Notes: a model not told the origin generated them from the sequence alone. Shown: positions 24,781 to 33,388, counted from the first letter of the stretch. The stretch: DNA of 64,000 nt from Bacillota bacterium (GCA_023433405.1 JAEZCT010000083.1:62001-126000); one strand, 5' to 3'. Made by a program: numbers and translations.

Positions 24781-25380
24781 TTACTCGCAAGGGCGAACCC
24801 GCAAAGGAATTCCCATGCCTTGGGCGAGTTCCTTGCATTCCTCCAGCTCTTTTGCTGTGAGAACATCCACCACAGAAAAGCGCACATCGGGCAGGTTTTG
24901 CTTGCAATCCGCGGCAAACCGCAGCATCGCCTCAAAGGATTCCGCGCCGAAAACCGGGCGCACCAGCTCCTCATACCGCCTGCTGTTGGGAGCATTCAGG
25001 CTGATGGAGATCACATCCACATAACCCACAAGCAGGGGTGCCGTCCTCTTTTTGTGTATCAGGTCGGCAAGACCGTTGGTGTTTACCCGTATTTTAATGT
25101 TTGAGGTCTTTTTTAGCAGGTCGCTTACCTCTGTTAACGTATCCAGGGCATAAAGAGGCTCCCCATAGCCGCAAAAGGTAACCTCGTTATATTGGGTAAT
25201 ATCGTATTGCGCAAAAGCCGCCATAACCTCTCGGGTATCCGGCTCGTTATCCAGCCACAGATTATCGGCCGAGCCCAGTGCATCGCCGTTTGAGCGTATG
25301 CAAAAGGTGCAGGCGCAGGGACATCGGTTGGTAAGGTTCACATACAGCTTTTCCCGGTAGGTATATAAAATATCGCTCAT
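24781..25380 (-). CDS. TatD-associated type radical SAM protein
   Basis: A 199-residue radical SAM enzyme. The cluster-binding CxxxCxxC is C-P-C-A-C-T-F-C near residue 20, followed by F-C-G-Y-G-E-P-L near residue 70 (SAM-binding GE motif) and I-S-L-N-A-P-N-S-R near 125. Size and segments such as D-N-L-W-L-D-N-E-P match the short family known as TatD-associated radical SAM (TIGR04038). No tatD gene is present here. Start at 25380 follows GAGGTGAAA. It lies 35 bp after the ECF-type membrane protein and 142 bp before the isochorismatase-like gene, all on the same strand. Its reaction is unknown. Confidence 0.88.
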   Translation of the reverse strand: MSDILYTYREKLYVNLTNRCPCACTFCIRSNGDALGSADNLWLDNEPDTREVMAAFAQYDITQYNEVTFCGYGEPLYALDTLTEVSDLLKKTSNIKIRVNTNGLADLIHKKRTAPLLVGYVDVISISLNAPNSRRYEELVRPVFGAESFEAMLRFAADCKQNLPDVRFSVVDVLTAKELEECKELAQGMGIPLRVRPCE

Positions 25381-25415
25381 CCGATTTCACCTCATATAGT
25401 TTCGCTTTGCCCATT

Positions 25416-25949
25416 CTAAAAGCTATAAAAACGTTTTTTAGCGTCAAGCCGGTCTAAGGCAGCCGCGACGAGCAGGTAAAGCACCACACTGCCGCCCCAT
25501 TGCAGCAGGTTCCCCCATTGTACAAGCAATGCGGCCTGCCAGCTGCGGGTAAACGCTGTCTCCGCTAAAAAATACCCCAATGTAGACACCAAGCCGGCTG
25601 CCGGCAGGGCAAACAAGTTGCGGCGAATGATAAGCCCGCTGCCTTTTGATGAGAAGCAAAGGACAGAAAGAGGCTTGATTATCATCGTGGGAAGTATCCA
25701 CGCAGGGGCGCCCGACAATAGGTCGGCCAAGCCCCCGCCCAGCGCCGCAGCGGCAGCGGCATAGGGCAGCGGCAGCAGGCTCGCCGCCAAATAGATAAAG
25801 GTATCACCCAGATGAATATACCCGCCGTTTGCACCTATGGGAATGTGCAAAAAATAAGCCGTCGCAAAGGCGGTTAACGCGATGAACATTGCGCTGGCCG
25901 CCAGCTTTTTATAGGTGGTTTTCAGCGTGCCTTTCTGTTTGGCAGCCAT
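25416..25949 (-). CDS. ECF-transporter S component-like membrane protein (TIGR04002-like)
   Basis: A 177-residue hydrophobic protein with about six membrane helices and the features of ECF vitamin-uptake S components: an N-terminal helix rich in Ala, then I-H-L-G-D-T-F-I-Y-L-A-A-S-L-L-P-L-P near residue 50 and a G-G-G-L-A-D-L-L-S-G loop. It resembles the small family TIGR04002. S components bind a vitamin or metal and dock to shared A/A'/T energising subunits, which are not encoded here. ATG at 25949 is chosen because GAGGAG lies 7 bases upstream; an in-frame TTG at 25955 overlaps the ribosome site. Operon with the radical SAM gene suggests that the enzyme modifies or makes the transported compound (inference). 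I found no known riboswitch upstream. Confidence 0.8.
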   Translation of the reverse strand: MAAKQKGTLKTTYKKLAASAMFIALTAFATAYFLHIPIGANGGYIHLGDTFIYLAASLLPLPYAAAAAALGGGLADLLSGAPAWILPTMIIKPLSVLCFSSKGSGLIIRRNLFALPAAGLVSTLGYFLAETAFTRSWQAALLVQWGNLLQWGGSVVLYLLVAAALDRLDAKKRFYSF

Positions 25950-26518
25950 AGTCAATCTCCTCTATTCCGTTACCTTTCCCGCAGAAACAATACCGCCCTA
26001 TGCACAAGCCCCATCGACCAAGCAATGCTTCTCACCAATACCAGGTTTTATGCCTTAGGCTTTGTCTAAACGGAATTAGCATGAGTATTTGTCTCCTCGC
26101 GCAGTCCGAAAACCCGATATTCGGAGGCGGAAGGGCGATTTAATCAAGATTATTCTAACTCATCAGGATGAAAAAGGGAAATTGAACGGCAACGCCACTT
26201 TCTTGCTCCATTTTATGCATTTTACAGCAATCCCGCTGCGTTTAAACGGGATTGCCTTAGTGAAACTAACCACAAGAGGTGTGGGTGGATTCTCATTGAT
26301 AGAACGCCAGTGACCGAATAGTCAAACACACCCGCTGTATGGGAGGTTCTACTGTGTAATATGCAGAAAATTCTGCTATAATACGAACATCAGGCACATG
26401 AGAGGTAAGGCTAATTACGCTATAAGAATACCCGCGTAAACCTTAATTTACACAGGACTGTTGTTGAGTGGCCGAGCCTATTTTATATAGGGATTTGAAC
26501 CTACACTACAATAAATGC
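25950..26518. other. 569-bp intergenic region with two short palindromes
   Basis: No gene is supported. Positions 26038-26082 resemble a decayed copy of the repeat subfamily seen at 40603 (AATACCAGGTTTTA...TAAACGGAATTAGCAT). A hairpin GCAATCCCG/CGGGATTGC lies near 26229-26258. Near 26470-26510 the minus strand carries GGTTCAAATCCC, which looks like a tRNA T-arm, but no cloverleaf folds around it. Confidence 0.4.
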
Positions 26519-27049
26519 TCACAACACACACTCAAGCTGACAATCACAGGGCTCTTTTGTTGCAAGCGGTTTATTATATTCAACAGCCTCCACACACCCC
26601 ATTGCTTTATAAAACGCTTGACTTTCTATTGCTGAATGAGCTGATATATATAATTTTTCGGCATGTCGAGCTTTTGCCCACTTTTTTGCTAAGCAAAATA
26701 ATTCTTTTCCAATTCCTTGTCCACGCATATCCCGTGATACATGAATGTTGGATAAGTCCATGTATTTAGCGTGAATGCCAAATATAACAGGCTCTACGGA
26801 GGCAAACCCTTTAAGCTGTCCGTTATAAAAGGCGCCAATAACATATCCGTTTGACTGAATTAAATCCTTTAGATACCGAACACCTTCTTGGTATTCTTCC
26901 TCAGACCAATTGTCAATAAACGGCACGTCCTTAATTAACCATTCACCATTTATTTTTCTCCAGCATTTTGTTACATGCTGCGTCCTGTCAAAAAATTCAA
27001 ACAACGAGAGGTCAACATCGCCGATAGACAATTCTTTGTATATAATCAT
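26519..27049 (-). CDS. GNAT family N-acetyltransferase
   Basis: A 176-residue acetyltransferase. The acetyl-CoA-binding motif A is M-R-G-Q-G-I-G-K-E-L-F near residue 112, followed by K-L-Y-I-S-A-H-S-A and a Q-A-F-Y-K-A-M-G-C motif B near residue 148, which is typical of the fold. The acceptor is unknown. The gene is clearly more AT-rich than its neighbours and uses codons such as AAA, TTA and ATA more often, so recent transfer is likely. It lies alone between an ECF operon and tRNA-Pro. The C-terminus ends in a Cys-containing tail (C-D-C-Q-L-E-C). Confidence 0.88.
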   Translation of the reverse strand: MIIYKELSIGDVDLSLFEFFDRTQHVTKCWRKINGEWLIKDVPFIDNWSEEEYQEGVRYLKDLIQSNGYVIGAFYNGQLKGFASVEPVIFGIHAKYMDLSNIHVSRDMRGQGIGKELFCLAKKWAKARHAEKLYISAHSAIESQAFYKAMGCVEAVEYNKPLATKEPCDCQLECVL

Positions 27050-27093
27050 TTTAGTTTTACCTTATAACACACAAATTCTGTAAAATCAAGAAA

Positions 27094-27130
27094 AACAAAA
27101 AACACCAATCATTTCTAATTGATGTTTTTT
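27094..27130 (-). terminator. terminator of tRNA-Pro
   Basis: Stem AACATCAAT/ATTGGTGTT on the minus strand with an 8-base loop, then TTTTTTGTTTTT. Confidence 0.85.
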
Positions 27131-27132
27131 AT

Positions 27133-27208
27133 TGGTCGGAGTGGCGGGACTTGAACCCGCGGCCTCTTGGTCCCGAACCAAGCACGCTACCATCTGCGCT
27201 ACACCCCG
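27133..27208 (-). tRNA. tRNA-Pro (CGG)
   Basis: A cloverleaf on the minus strand: acceptor CGGGGTG/CACTCCG, anticodon stem CTTGG/CCAAG around the 7-base loop TTCGGGA (anticodon CGG, decoding CCG), T-arm GCGGGTTCAAGTCCCGC, discriminator A and an encoded CCA (27133-27135). A consensus promoter lies upstream at 27253-27281 and a terminator directly downstream. Confidence 0.97.
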
Positions 27209-27252
27209 ATACTATTCAATAGGATTGCCGACCTTTCATAAGCCGCTGAATC

Positions 27253-27281
27253 ATTATATGCCAAAAAAACTGTGGTGTCAA
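27253..27281 (-). promoter_or_regulatory. promoter of tRNA-Pro
   Basis: Minus strand TTGACA (27276-27281), 17-bp spacer, TATAAT (27253-27258). Exact consensus. Confidence 0.88.
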
Positions 27282-27544
27282 GTTTTTTCCTGCCAGATGC
27301 GCCCGTTTTTGATCCGTTATCCATCGTTCATTCCCCATTCTTCTTTCCTGACCGGGCAAAAGAACGCTCTAAAAACGCGTCCGTTCATTTAAAAACTGCG
27401 CGCTTACTATTATATATGTATTTTTAATTATTTGGCATTAACACTTTTTCATCCGCAAATGGTGTAAATCACAAATCGGTTAGTCCAAGATAACAAATAT
27501 TCTATCTGAAGCTTTACGGAAAAAACCGCGAAGGCAAGAACTCC

Positions 27545-27573
27545 TTGACAACAAAAAAAGAGTGTAGTAACAT
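27545..27573 (+). promoter_or_regulatory. possible promoter of aspS
   Basis: TTGACA (27545-27550), 17-bp spacer, TAACAT (27568-27573). If used, the transcript starts just at the AGGGTGG/terminator block that follows. Confidence 0.45.
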
Positions 27574-27577
27574 GAAT

Positions 27578-27623
27578 AGGGTGGCAAGGGCGCTTCCTTT
27601 TTTAAGCGTCTTTGCACTTTTTT
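27578..27623 (+). promoter_or_regulatory. T-box-like sequence and terminator hairpin in the aspS leader
   Basis: AGGGTGG (27578-27584) followed by stem GCAAGGGCGCTT/AAGCGTCTTTGC (27584-27615) and a T run. In T-box leaders an AGGGTGG element borders a terminator in this way and senses uncharged tRNA. The large specifier stem expected upstream was not recognised, so this may be a plain terminator. A second hairpin GCCGC/GCGGC with a T-rich tail follows at 27635-27662, before aspS. Confidence 0.4.
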
Positions 27624-27752
27624 GTAGCGGTATTGCCGCGCCGTTGGCTGCGGCTTTTCTTTGTTATACTACAGTTTCAAAATTGGTTTATGCTTTAAGC
27701 TCAAGGTTTTACGTCACAGCAGTGTACAAAGCTTGCGAGAGGAACGTGAGAG

Positions 27753-29498
27753 ATGATTTCGGTAAATAAGTATCGCACGCATACATGCGGCGAGCTAAGG
27801 GAAAAGGATATTGACAGCGCGGTGCGCGTCGCCGGCTGGGTGGAGAATATCCGCGATCACGGCGGCATTCTGTTTTTAGACCTGCGAGACCATTATGGGA
27901 TAGTGCAGGTGGTCGTCCGTGACGACGAAATGTTAAAAAACGTAACTCGCGAGAGTACTGTGACAGTCGCAGGCAAGGTAATTTTGCGGGATGCGGAAAC
28001 CGTAAACCCAAAGCTTTCCACCGGCACCATAGAGATTATCGCAGATACGCTGGAGGTGCTGGGTAAGGCCTCCCCCCTCCCCTTTGAGGTGGAATCCTCC
28101 ACCGAAACAAAGGAGGAGGTTCGCTTAAAGTACCGTTATCTCGACCTTCGCAATAAAGCTGTACACTCCAATATCGTGCTGCGCTCACAGGTTATCTCGT
28201 TTTTACGGCAGAAGATGAGCGAGCTTGGCTTTTTAGAGATTCAAACCCCTATCCTTACCGCCTCCTCCCCCGAGGGCGCGCGGGATTACCTGATTCCCAG
28301 CCGCAAGCATCAGGGAAGGTTTTATGCCCTGCCACAGGCCCCCCAGATATTTAAGCAGCTTTTAATGGTATCGGGCTTTGATCGTTATTTTCAAATAGCT
28401 CCCTGCTTTCGCGATGAGGACGCCCGCGCCGACCGTTCTCCGGGTGAGTTTTATCAGCTCGATTTTGAAATGGCCTTTGCCACCCAGGAGGATGTGCTTT
28501 CTACCGCAGAGGAGGTTCTCTACAGCGCCTTTACAAAATTCTCGGATAAGCGTGTGAGCAAGCCCCCCTTTACCCGCATTGCCTATGCGGACGCAATGCT
28601 CAAATACGGCTCGGATAAGCCAGACCTGCGAAACCCGCTGACGATTATCGACATAAGCGATATGTTTACGGAAAGCGATTTTGCGCCCTTTAAGGGCAAA
28701 ACGGTGCGCGCCATCAACGTACCCGATTGCGGCTCCCAAACCAAAAGCTTTTTTGAGAATATGCTTGAATATGCCCTCTCCATCGGGATGAAGGGGCTTG
28801 GCTATATCAAGGTGGATGACGAGATGAACTATCTCGGCCCCATCAATAAATTCTTATCCGAAGCCCAGCGGGAGGACTTAAAAAACCGGGCAAACCTTGC
28901 GCCCGGCTGCGTGCTTTATTTTATTGCCGATTCCAAAACCGAGGCACCAAAGCTTGCGGGACAGATTCGCAGCGAGCTTGGCGCCCGCCTTAACCTCATT
29001 GATAAAAGCGCCTATGAGATGTGCTTTATTGTGGATTTTCCCATGTACGAAATCGACGAGGAAACCGGCGCTCCCGCCTTTACCCACAACCCCTTCTCCA
29101 TGCCTCAGGGGGGACTTGACGCACTGTTAAACAAGGACCCGCTCGATATTCTCGCCTACCAATACGATATTGTATGCAACGGCGTGGAGCTTTCCTCGGG
29201 TGCTGTGCGCAACCACGATGTAGCGGCGATGGTCAAGGCGTTTGAGATTGCGGGCTACGGCGAGGATACCATCCGCGAGAAGTTTTCAAGCCTTTATACG
29301 GCGTTTCAATATGGCGCGCCCCCCCATGCGGGCATGGCGCCTGGCATTGACCGTATGCTGATGCTGCTCACCGATGAGGAGAACATCCGCGAGGTCATCG
29401 CCTTCCCCATGAACAGCAACGCGCAGGATTTGATGATGGGCTCCCCCTGCGAGGTTACCGAGAAGCAGCTGCGCGAGGTGCATATTAAGCTGCGGTAG
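27753..29498 (+). CDS. aspS: aspartate--tRNA ligase (probably non-discriminating)
   Basis: A 581-residue class IIb synthetase of bacterial type. It has an N-terminal OB-fold anticodon domain (about 1-110), motif 1 and the catalytic core from about 140 with F-R-D-E-D-A-R-A-D-R (motif 2) near residue 218, an inserted GAD domain (about 290-420), and motif 3 near 530 (A-P-G-I-D-R-M-L-M-L). The anticodon-contact loop reads R-D-H-G-G, with His where discriminating E. coli AspRS has Leu30; in Pseudomonas AspRS this His marks the non-discriminating form that also charges tRNA-Asn. This fits gatCAB directly downstream, which would convert Asp-tRNA-Asn to Asn-tRNA-Asn. Start ATG at 27753 has AGAGGAA upstream. 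Confidence 0.96.
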   Translation: MISVNKYRTHTCGELREKDIDSAVRVAGWVENIRDHGGILFLDLRDHYGIVQVVVRDDEMLKNVTRESTVTVAGKVILRDAETVNPKLSTGTIEIIADTLEVLGKASPLPFEVESSTETKEEVRLKYRYLDLRNKAVHSNIVLRSQVISFLRQKMSELGFLEIQTPILTASSPEGARDYLIPSRKHQGRFYALPQAPQIFKQLLMVSGFDRYFQIAPCFRDEDARADRSPGEFYQLDFEMAFATQEDVLSTAEEVLYSAFTKFSDKRVSKPPFTRIAYADAMLKYGSDKPDLRNPLTIIDISDMFTESDFAPFKGKTVRAINVPDCGSQTKSFFENMLEYALSIGMKGLGYIKVDDEMNYLGPINKFLSEAQREDLKNRANLAPGCVLYFIADSKTEAPKLAGQIRSELGARLNLIDKSAYEMCFIVDFPMYEIDEETGAPAFTHNPFSMPQGGLDALLNKDPLDILAYQYDIVCNGVELSSGAVRNHDVAAMVKAFEIAGYGEDTIREKFSSLYTAFQYGAPPHAGMAPGIDRMLMLLTDEENIREVIAFPMNSNAQDLMMGSPCEVTEKQLREVHIKLR

Positions 29499-29583
29499 CC
29501 ATGTGCTGTTAATTGTTCGACTTATATTGCATAAAGTATAAACGATCACGATTGCGAATAACCGGAAAGGCGGGGTCATAGCT

Positions 29584-29865
29584 ATGGCGGTAACTAAGGA
29601 AGAGATTCTCGATATCGCATTGTTGTCAAAGCTCTGGGTAAGTGAGGAAGAGCTTGATAAGCTTACCGAGGATATGGCGGGCATCATCGCATTTGCCGAC
29701 ACCATAAACGCGGCGGGCGAAACAGCGGAGGAGTTTGACAATATTAATAACCTTTCCAACGTATTTCGCGAGGACGAGGTTGTGCCGTCTTATGACCGCG
29801 ACCAGATACTTAAAAATGTAAACGGCGGTGAGAACGGCTATTTTCCTGTGAAACGGCGCGTCTAG
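29584..29865 (+). CDS. gatC: Asp-tRNA(Asn)/Glu-tRNA(Gln) amidotransferase subunit C
   Basis: A 93-residue GatC, the small subunit that wraps around GatA and GatB and stabilises the amidotransferase. Typical segments are V-T-K-E-E-I-L-D-I-A-L-L-S-K-L near the N-terminus and a C-terminal R-E-D-E-V stretch. It is encoded 85 bp after aspS and 22 bp before gatA, in the order aspS-gatC-gatA-gatB. ATG at 29584 follows GGAAAGGCGGGG. Confidence 0.93.
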   Translation: MAVTKEEILDIALLSKLWVSEEELDKLTEDMAGIIAFADTINAAGETAEEFDNINNLSNVFREDEVVPSYDRDQILKNVNGGENGYFPVKRRV

Positions 29866-29887
29866 CGATTTTAGGAGGCGAAAGGTA

Positions 29888-31357
29888 TTGCGTAAAAACA
29901 CCGGCAGGATAAAAACCCTGCAAGGGCTTTTGACTAAAAAGGAGCTTTCCTGCGCCGAGCTGTGCGAGCGGTATATCGCCGCGACGGAGCGGGATAACCC
30001 GAAGCTCAACGCTTATGTGAATAAAACCCCCGATACGGCGAGAGATGCCGCAAAGCGCGTGGATGAAAAGCTGAAGGCAGGAGATTCCCTGCGGCCCCTG
30101 GAGGGCATTCCCATGACGCTGAAGGACAACATCTCCACCGACGGCATAGAAACCACCTGCTGCTCTAACATTCTTAAGGGCTATGTGCCCATTTATGATG
30201 CCACGGTGTGGGGTACCCTTAAAAGCCAAAACGCCGTGCTGCTGGGCAAAACCAATATGGACGAGTTCGCCATGGGCTCCTCCTGCGAAACCTCCTGCTT
30301 TGGCGGCGCGCTAAACCCCTACAATCAGGGGCATGTGGCGGGCGGCAGCTCGGGCGGTGTCGCCTCCGCCGTGGGCGCGGGCATCGCGGCCTATGGTCTT
30401 GGCTCGGATACAGGCGGTTCTATCCGCCAGCCCGCCAGCTTCTGCGGTCTTGTGGGTCTTAAGCCCACCTACGGGGCAGTTTCACGCTATGGGCTGATTG
30501 CCTATGCCTCCAGTCTTGACCAGATTGGACCCATCGCCGCCACCGTGGAGGACGCGGCAATTGTGTTTGACGCTATCTCCTCAAAGGACGAGATGGACGC
30601 CACCTCCAGCGGCAGCCGCGAAACCACGGCGGATAAGCTTACCCGTGAGATTAAGGGCCTGCGCATCGGCGTTGCGCGGGAGTATTTTGACGGCATTCGC
30701 GCGGATGTGCGCCTTGCGCTGGAAAATGCCCTGAAAACCTATGAAGCTCTTGGCGCGGAGATTGTTTACTTTAATATGCCCGCGCTCAAATACGCCCTCT
30801 CCGTTTACTATATCCTGGCCTGCGCCGAGGCATCCTCTAACCTAGGACGCTACGACGGCATTCGTTACGGCTACCGGGCAAAGGATTACAACGGCGTACA
30901 TGAGATGATATGCAAAACCCGCAGCGAGGGCTTCGGCGCGGAGGTTAAGCGGCGCATATTGCTTGGCACCTATGTATTAAGCTCGGGCTATTACGACGCG
31001 TATTATAAAAAGGCGCAGAACCTGCGGGGTGCCATTGTCAAGGCGTTCGCAGGCGCGTTTGAAACCTGCGACCTCATTCTCGCGCCCACGGTGCCCATGA
31101 CTGCCTTTGAGTTAAACTTTACCGCCATCGACCAGGTGGAAACCTACCTTACCGATATCTGCACCGTACCCATCAACATCGCGGGCTTGCCCGCCGTGTC
31201 GGTGCCCTGCGGCTTTGACGCAAAGGGTCTTCCCATTGGTATGCAGCTTATCGGTAACCATTTTTGCGAAAGCACGATTCTTCGCGCCGCATGGCAGTAT
31301 GAGAACATCCGCTGCGACGAGATTTACCGGGAGCTGGATTTTGGTGTAAAGCTGTAG
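29888..31357 (+). CDS. gatA: Asp-tRNA(Asn)/Glu-tRNA(Gln) amidotransferase subunit A
   Basis: A 489-residue amidase-signature protein that frees ammonia from glutamine or asparagine for GatB. The Ser-cisSer-Lys triad is visible: Lys in M-T-L-K-D-N near residue 78, the Gly/Ser-rich G-G-S-S-G-G-V-A-S-A-V-G-A-G near 153 and the nucleophile Ser in D-T-G-G-S-I-R-Q near 178. The start is a TTG at 29888 with AGGAGG 8 bases upstream. It sits between gatC and gatB in the same operon; length is normal for the family. Confidence 0.96.
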   Translation: MRKNTGRIKTLQGLLTKKELSCAELCERYIAATERDNPKLNAYVNKTPDTARDAAKRVDEKLKAGDSLRPLEGIPMTLKDNISTDGIETTCCSNILKGYVPIYDATVWGTLKSQNAVLLGKTNMDEFAMGSSCETSCFGGALNPYNQGHVAGGSSGGVASAVGAGIAAYGLGSDTGGSIRQPASFCGLVGLKPTYGAVSRYGLIAYASSLDQIGPIAATVEDAAIVFDAISSKDEMDATSSGSRETTADKLTREIKGLRIGVAREYFDGIRADVRLALENALKTYEALGAEIVYFNMPALKYALSVYYILACAEASSNLGRYDGIRYGYRAKDYNGVHEMICKTRSEGFGAEVKRRILLGTYVLSSGYYDAYYKKAQNLRGAIVKAFAGAFETCDLILAPTVPMTAFELNFTAIDQVETYLTDICTVPINIAGLPAVSVPCGFDAKGLPIGMQLIGNHFCESTILRAAWQYENIRCDEIYRELDFGVKL

Positions 31358-31411
31358 AACTTATGTTGGCAACTATACTTCTTTACGATTAACCGGTATA
31401 CGAAGAATTAG

Positions 31412-31440
31412 TTTAACAGCATTGAATTGACAGCTATAAT
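31412..31440 (+). promoter_or_regulatory. possible internal promoter before gatB
   Basis: TTTAAC (31412-31417), 17-bp spacer, exact TATAAT (31435-31440), in the unusually long 171-bp gap between gatA and gatB. It could give gatB extra transcription. Confidence 0.5.
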
Positions 31441-31528
31441 TCTAGCAGAAAAAAGTAGAAGGCATCCCTCTTGGAAGGAATAGATTTTTGGGTGTAGCCG
31501 CGTTTGCGTACAACCCGGAAAGGCATGG

Positions 31529-32956
31529 TTGATAACTATGAGCTACGAGCTGGTTGCGGGCCTTGAGACCCATATAGAGTTAAGCACCAACACCAAGATT
31601 TTTTGCGGTTGCACCACACGCTTTGGCGCAGAACCGAACACCAACTGCTGCCCCATCTGCATTGGTCTGCCGGGCACCATGCCCAAGCTGAACCGCCGCG
31701 TGGTGGAATACGCCATTCTGGCGGGGCTTGCCACGAATTGCGAGATTAGCGACATCTCCAAGATGGACCGAAAAAACTATGTATATCCCGACCTGCCTAA
31801 GGCATATCAGGTGTCACAGTTTGATAAGCCCCTGTGCCGCAGGGGACACATCACCTTAAGTTCCGGCAAGCGCATTAACATCACGCGCATCCACATTGAG
31901 GAGGACGCGGGCAAGCTGGTGCATGAGCGGGGCGACACCTATGTGGATTATAACCGAGGCGGCGTACCGCTGATTGAGATTGTCACCGAGCCGGATATTC
32001 GCAGCATTGAAGAAGCAACCGAGTACCTGGAAAGGCTTCAGCTTATTATGAAATACATCGGGATTTCCGATGTAAAGATGCAGGAAGGCTCCCTTCGCTG
32101 TGACGTAAATGTCTCGGTGCGCAAGCAGGGTGCCGAGACCCTTGGTACCCGCGCCGAGATTAAGAATATGAACTCCTTTGCCTTTATGGCAAAAGCCATG
32201 CAGTATGAGTTTGACCGTCAGGTTGATTTGATAGAGAGCGGCGAAAGGGTGGTGCAGGAAACGCGCCGCTATAATACCGATACTGGTGAGACAGAATCCA
32301 TGCGCGGCAAGGAGGATGCCCACGATTACCGCTACTTCCGCGAGCCGGATCTTGTAACCATCGGCACCTCTGAGGCGGAGATAAACCGCTTGCGCGGCCT
32401 GCTGCCCGAGCTGCCGGAGCAAAAGCTTGCGCGCTATGTGCTGGATTACGGTATCCCCGAGTCGGACGCGCAGCTGCTCGTGAAATACCGCCGCGTGGCG
32501 GAGTATTTTGATACCGCCGCTACGCTGGTGCACAATCCTAAAACCGTCTCTAACCTCATTGTGGGGCAGATTTTTAAATTTCTTTCCACAGAGGCCGCCA
32601 AGGAGGAGCTTGCGCTCCGGGTTACCGCCCAGATGCTCGCAGAGCTTGTAGCGCTGTTTGAAGCGGGCAAGCTGAATATGGGCCTTGTGAAGAAAACCCT
32701 GGACGCTATGCTGGAGACCGGCAAGCCCGTTTCAGAGCTGATATCCAAGGAGGATATGCAGGGGTTGGATGAGGATGCGCTGCGCGGGGTCTGCAGTGCC
32801 GCCATTGCGGCAAGCCCTGCCGCCGTGAAGGATGTGCTTGCGGGCAAGGAAAAGGCGCTAAAGTCTATTCTGGGGCTTGTCATGCGTGAGACCAAGGGAC
32901 GTGCGGACGCGCTGGAAGCGGAAAAGCTGCTTATTGAGCTCATTAAAAACCTATAA
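31529..32956 (+). CDS. gatB: Asp-tRNA(Asn)/Glu-tRNA(Gln) amidotransferase subunit B
   Basis: A 475-residue GatB, which phosphorylates the misacylated Asp or Glu on tRNA and amidates it. It has the N-terminal Y-E-L-V-A-G-L-E-T-H motif, the zinc-site cysteines C-G-C-T and C-C-P-I-C near residues 27-42, K-N-Y-V-Y-P-D-L-P-K near 86 and the C-terminal helical YqeY-like tRNA-binding tail. The start is uncertain: TTG at 31529 is 5 bases after GGAAAGG, while ATG at 31538 is 14 bases after it. A 171-bp gap with a promoter-like sequence separates it from gatA. Confidence 0.95.
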   Translation: MITMSYELVAGLETHIELSTNTKIFCGCTTRFGAEPNTNCCPICIGLPGTMPKLNRRVVEYAILAGLATNCEISDISKMDRKNYVYPDLPKAYQVSQFDKPLCRRGHITLSSGKRINITRIHIEEDAGKLVHERGDTYVDYNRGGVPLIEIVTEPDIRSIEEATEYLERLQLIMKYIGISDVKMQEGSLRCDVNVSVRKQGAETLGTRAEIKNMNSFAFMAKAMQYEFDRQVDLIESGERVVQETRRYNTDTGETESMRGKEDAHDYRYFREPDLVTIGTSEAEINRLRGLLPELPEQKLARYVLDYGIPESDAQLLVKYRRVAEYFDTAATLVHNPKTVSNLIVGQIFKFLSTEAAKEELALRVTAQMLAELVALFEAGKLNMGLVKKTLDAMLETGKPVSELISKEDMQGLDEDALRGVCSAAIAASPAAVKDVLAGKEKALKSILGLVMRETKGRADALEAEKLLIELIKNL

Positions 32957-33027
32957 ACCTTTTCTATTTATACCGCGGAGGGCGCTGCCCTTCGCGGTGT
33001 TTTATTTTACACCATTTAGCTTATCTT

Positions 33028-33078
33028 CTTTTTCACTTGTTTTTTATAAATCATACTCTTTTTAATCGGCTATAGTAT
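33028..33078 (+). repeat. palindromic repeat family 1, half copy
   Basis: Right half only: TTTTCACTTGTTTTTTATA, CTCTTTTTAATCGGCTATAGTAT. It lies directly before the full copy at 33080, suggesting insertion of one element beside or into another. Confidence 0.75.
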
Positions 33079-33079
33079 A

Positions 33080-33181
33080 ATACTAATCTCCTCAAAAAGA
33101 GTCGATAAAAATCCGCGTGAAAACCCATAAATTAAAGCTTTTCACTTGATTTTTATACTCTTTTAAATCGGATATTAGTAT
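33080..33181 (+). repeat. palindromic repeat family 1, copy 9 (near consensus)
   Basis: 102 bp with ends ATACTAAT/ATTAGTAT, differing from the 13492 copy at only one or two positions. Confidence 0.95.
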
Positions 33182-33388
33182 AAGCGGTGATTCCGTATTA
33201 CGCCGCTGTGCGTTTCTCCTTTTTAATCCTTTTTGTACGGGAGTTTTGTATCACTGGCAGGATGTACATGACCACTAATTATGTAGGTGAAAGTGCTGAT
33301 ATTTTTATGGTATTGTTTTTGTACATGATATAGTAGTATAAAGCCAATGACAACCGAATACCATACAACGAAAGGCAGGAACAAGCCG

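Noticed and set aside
25950..26080. Vitamin riboswitch upstream of the ECF S component
   Set aside because: I looked for preQ1, TPP, FMN and cobalamin signature sequences and found none.
26456..26520. tRNA-like fragment (GGTTCAAATCCC on the minus strand)
   Set aside because: No acceptor stem, D-arm or anticodon stem folds around it, so it is not annotated as a tRNA. It is kept only as a hint of an integration remnant.
27132..27392. Frame of 86 codons starting M-V-G-V-A-G-L-E-P-A
   Set aside because: This is the well-known false protein that arises from the complement of a tRNA gene; tRNA-Pro lies here.
27566..27769. Hydrophobic small frame upstream of aspS
   Set aside because: It covers two terminator-like hairpins and ends inside aspS; the ribosome site is absent. 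Leader RNA is the better explanation.
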